Shown: piece by piece, positions 62,513 to 64,000 of the stretch | Position numbering within the stretch: position 1 is the stretch's first letter | Layout: each line of letters opens with the position of its first letter | Source of the DNA: an uncultured Sutterella sp. | GTDB lineage: Bacteria > Pseudomonadota > Gammaproteobacteria > Burkholderiales > Burkholderiaceae_F | DNA length: 64,000 nucleotides | Reading direction: 5' to 3' | Assembly: GCA_934255515.1 (NCBI GenBank) | Contig: CAKQON010000001.1 | Location: forward strand, 1-64,000 | The notes under the pieces: generated by a model | What the model was told of the DNA's origin: nothing | Databases searched by the model: none | Seen by the model: the letters and a program-made list of their open reading frames with translations, nothing else | Position numbers and translations under genes: made by a program

Positions 62513-63727
62513 CTACCTCAGGAGCTGATAGATCCCGGGGCCGGCGAGCGGCTGGTCGTTCGCGAAAATGCCGCCCGCAGTGATTTCAATCTTCGTCGTG
62601 TATTCGCCGTTCACGAGCTTAAGCTCCCCGCTCGCCACGCCGTCGGCAATGGTCGCAGGCTGCACGAGTGCCTCGGGGATGCGGAGTTCGAACTGACCGT
62701 ACTTCGGAATACCCGTCTGAGGCGACGCCTCATGGCGAAGCGTACCCGTAAGGTGCGCGGTTTTGCCCTTTGCTTCATAGAAGGCGTCGTCGAGCGTTAC
62801 GCCGATTTCGTTCTTCAGAAACGCATCGCGCCAGCGACCGAGCACGCGCCAGCCGGCGAGCGGGTCGAGCGCCGCGGCTTCGGAGGCCGCCGTCACCTGC
62901 TCAATAAAGGCGCCCGTGAGGCCCGAGAGCCGCACCGAGAATCCCACGCGGTCGGCGGCCTCGCCCTCGATGCGGGGCTTTCTCACCTCAACGTCCGCGC
63001 GCTCCTCCCAGCGGACTTCAGCGGGAGTTGCCGCCTTTTTCTCACCATCCATCCGGTGCGAAGTGAGCTTCACGGAGAAGCTGTCGCCCTTGACTTCCCC
63101 GGCATCAAACTTTCCGCCCGAGAGCGAGAAATCAGCAATGGGACGGTCCTCCTGCGCGGAGAATCCTAAGACCAGATCCCGGATGGAAGCCGCCGTGCCG
63201 TCGCCGAAGCGGCAGACGAAGCCGCCGAGCGACCCCGTGACGGAAGTCTTTCCGTCGGCTTCATGCGCCGTGACGAGAAGAGGTTCCGTCGTGCAGACGT
63301 CGCCCGAGGCGGCGTCCTTAAATTCCAGCGCGTCGAGGCGCCAGAGAACGGGCTTCATCGCCCCCGAAACGGACGTTTCCACCACCATCGAATCGCGGTA
63401 GCCCGAGACGCCCGAATCCCGGATGGATCTGCCGAGGCCTTCCTCAAGATTGAGGGAGAGCACGGTACGCGTGCCCCATCCCATTTCAGCGCTCCCGTTC
63501 CAGACCGCGCGAAGGCCTTCTGCTTCCGCACGCACCCGGAAGGCGCGGGTTCTCCAGGTGCGGCCCGTTTCCTCGCAGCTCACCCTGATGCCCTGCGGGG
63601 GATTGGCGGCAATCTGCGCCACACGCTCATCCCACATGCGGCCTTCCCAATGCACCAGGCCGAAGCCGCTCCCTGCGAGGAGCACCAGGACGCCGGCGGC
63701 AATGCCAATGCGTTTTGTCGTCGTCAT
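62513..63727 (-). CDS. DUF945/YdgA-like envelope protein
   Basis: A 404-residue protein with one N-terminal membrane segment or uncleaved signal (about 7-27) and a long predicted beta-rich periplasmic region. Features shared with the DUF945 group are the overall layout and the C-terminal stretch of TKIEITAGGIFANDQPL type, which resembles the LxxGxLxVNGxPL ending of that family. Repeated comparisons of the kind VLWRLDALEFKDA are consistent with AsmA/DUF945-like strands. Function unknown. It has its own terminator and appears to be a single-gene unit. Confidence 0.5.
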   Translation of the reverse strand: MTTTKRIGIAAGVLVLLAGSGFGLVHWEGRMWDERVAQIAANPPQGIRVSCEETGRTWRTRAFRVRAEAEGLRAVWNGSAEMGWGTRTVLSLNLEEGLGRSIRDSGVSGYRDSMVVETSVSGAMKPVLWRLDALEFKDAASGDVCTTEPLLVTAHEADGKTSVTGSLGGFVCRFGDGTAASIRDLVLGFSAQEDRPIADFSLSGGKFDAGEVKGDSFSVKLTSHRMDGEKKAATPAEVRWEERADVEVRKPRIEGEAADRVGFSVRLSGLTGAFIEQVTAASEAAALDPLAGWRVLGRWRDAFLKNEIGVTLDDAFYEAKGKTAHLTGTLRHEASPQTGIPKYGQFELRIPEALVQPATIADGVASGELKLVNGEYTTKIEITAGGIFANDQPLAGPGIYQLLR

Positions 63728-63901
63728 TCTTTTGTTCTCTTTTTTGGGTTTATCGAGGCGAGCGGCGTCGCCCGCCTGCCTCTTCTCTTTTTAGGGGGAG
63801 CGGCTGCCGACTTATCCACAGGTGCGGCCGTCCCATTCCTTTTCTTCCACAGGGTTATCCACAGCCCCGTAAAAGCTTGAATTCCCTCTCGTTCAGGCGT
63901 T
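63728..63901. promoter_or_regulatory. Intergenic region with two perfect DnaA boxes
   Basis: TTATCCACA occurs at 63812-63820 and 63855-63863 in the same orientation, 43 bases apart, with a weaker TTCCACA between them. This is the strict DnaA consensus, rarely met twice by chance in so short a GC-rich stretch. A DnaA-controlled promoter, a DnaA-titration site or part of an origin are all possible. No AT-rich unwinding element is obvious within the window. Confidence 0.5.
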
Positions 63902-64000
63902 TCAGGTCTTCTTACCTTCCTTTTGAGGCGCCTCCGGAGCCGCACTGGGGACAACTTCAGGAGTCCCTGCGGCAACGCCCGGACGGGGAGTGCCCTGACG
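63902..64000 (-). CDS. C-terminus of an unidentified protein (runs off right edge)
   Basis: A frame open from the right edge to a TGA at 63902 gives 32 residues: Pro/Ala-rich, then ending in PQKEGKKT. Low-complexity, charged endings like this are common in membrane-associated proteins, but nothing identifies the family. The alternative frame to 63724 across the DnaA boxes looks like a shadow. Confidence 0.4.
   Translation of the reverse strand, partial: RQGTPRPGVAAGTPEVVPSAAPEAPQKEGKKT

Noticed and set aside
63724-63975. An 83-codon minus-strand frame ending in the DUF945-like gene start (TGA overlapping ATG)
   Set aside because: No similarity, very Arg/Lys-rich, no good start, and it overlaps the better-looking C-terminal frame ending at 63902 as well as the DnaA boxes.

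Overview
This 64 kb window looks like chromosome of a high-GC betaproteobacterium of the order Burkholderiales. The best fit is a gut Sutterellaceae lineage (Sutterella or Parasutterella type), judged from the gene order, the protein sequences and the accessory genes. That is inference; no 16S gene is present. Nearly all genes are housekeeping genes. I see no prophage, CRISPR array or classical defence island.

Layout. The left edge holds the start of an IS630-like transposase with a near-consensus promoter. Next come ruvB (+), a four-gene peptide ABC importer related to yejABEF (-), ybgC-tolQ-tolR-tolA (+, without tolB or pal), proS, proB and rplU-rpmA-obgE (all -), ispB, tRNA-Pro(CGG), coaE, zapD and yacG (+), and a Nudix gene (-). 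Between 20.2 and 22.9 kb lie an AraC regulator and an MFS transporter, both broken by small indels. A catalytically dead-looking ArgJ relative and secA follow on the minus strand. Opposite them is an unusual 784-residue protein: a DciA/DUF721 domain followed by a long repeat-bearing helical region. From 29.7 to 48.4 kb the complete division and cell-wall (dcw) cluster runs on the minus strand: mraZ-rsmH-ftsL-ftsI-murE-murF-mraY-murD-ftsW-murG-murC-ddl-ftsQ-ftsA-ftsZ-lpxC. It is headed by a three-box MraZ operator and lies downstream of rnpB (RNase P RNA).

The right third carries a PagP-like palmitoyltransferase fused to a second beta-barrel, hemL, a dsbD-like thiol reductase, dacB (PBP4), groES-groEL behind a textbook sigma-32 promoter, a DsbG-like thioredoxin-fold protein and pyrF. 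Then comes a three-gene accessory module (secreted cyclophilin-like protein, Tat-secreted carboxymuconolactone-decarboxylase-like protein, AraC regulator) in which every gene carries at least one frameshift. Last are a DUF945-like envelope protein, two perfect DnaA boxes and the C-terminus of an unidentified protein.

How it fits together. Most of the window builds and maintains the envelope: peptidoglycan precursors and septation (dcw, ZapD, PBP4), lipid A (LpxC, PagP), the Tol system, SecA export, and periplasmic thiol chemistry (DsbD, DsbG-like). The clearest pattern beyond the housekeeping content is that all five regulator, transporter or redox-accessory genes in two separate blocks carry small indels, while about forty housekeeping genes read through intact. 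The most novel-looking proteins are the DciA-repeat protein, the PagP-barrel fusion and the ArgJ pseudoenzyme.
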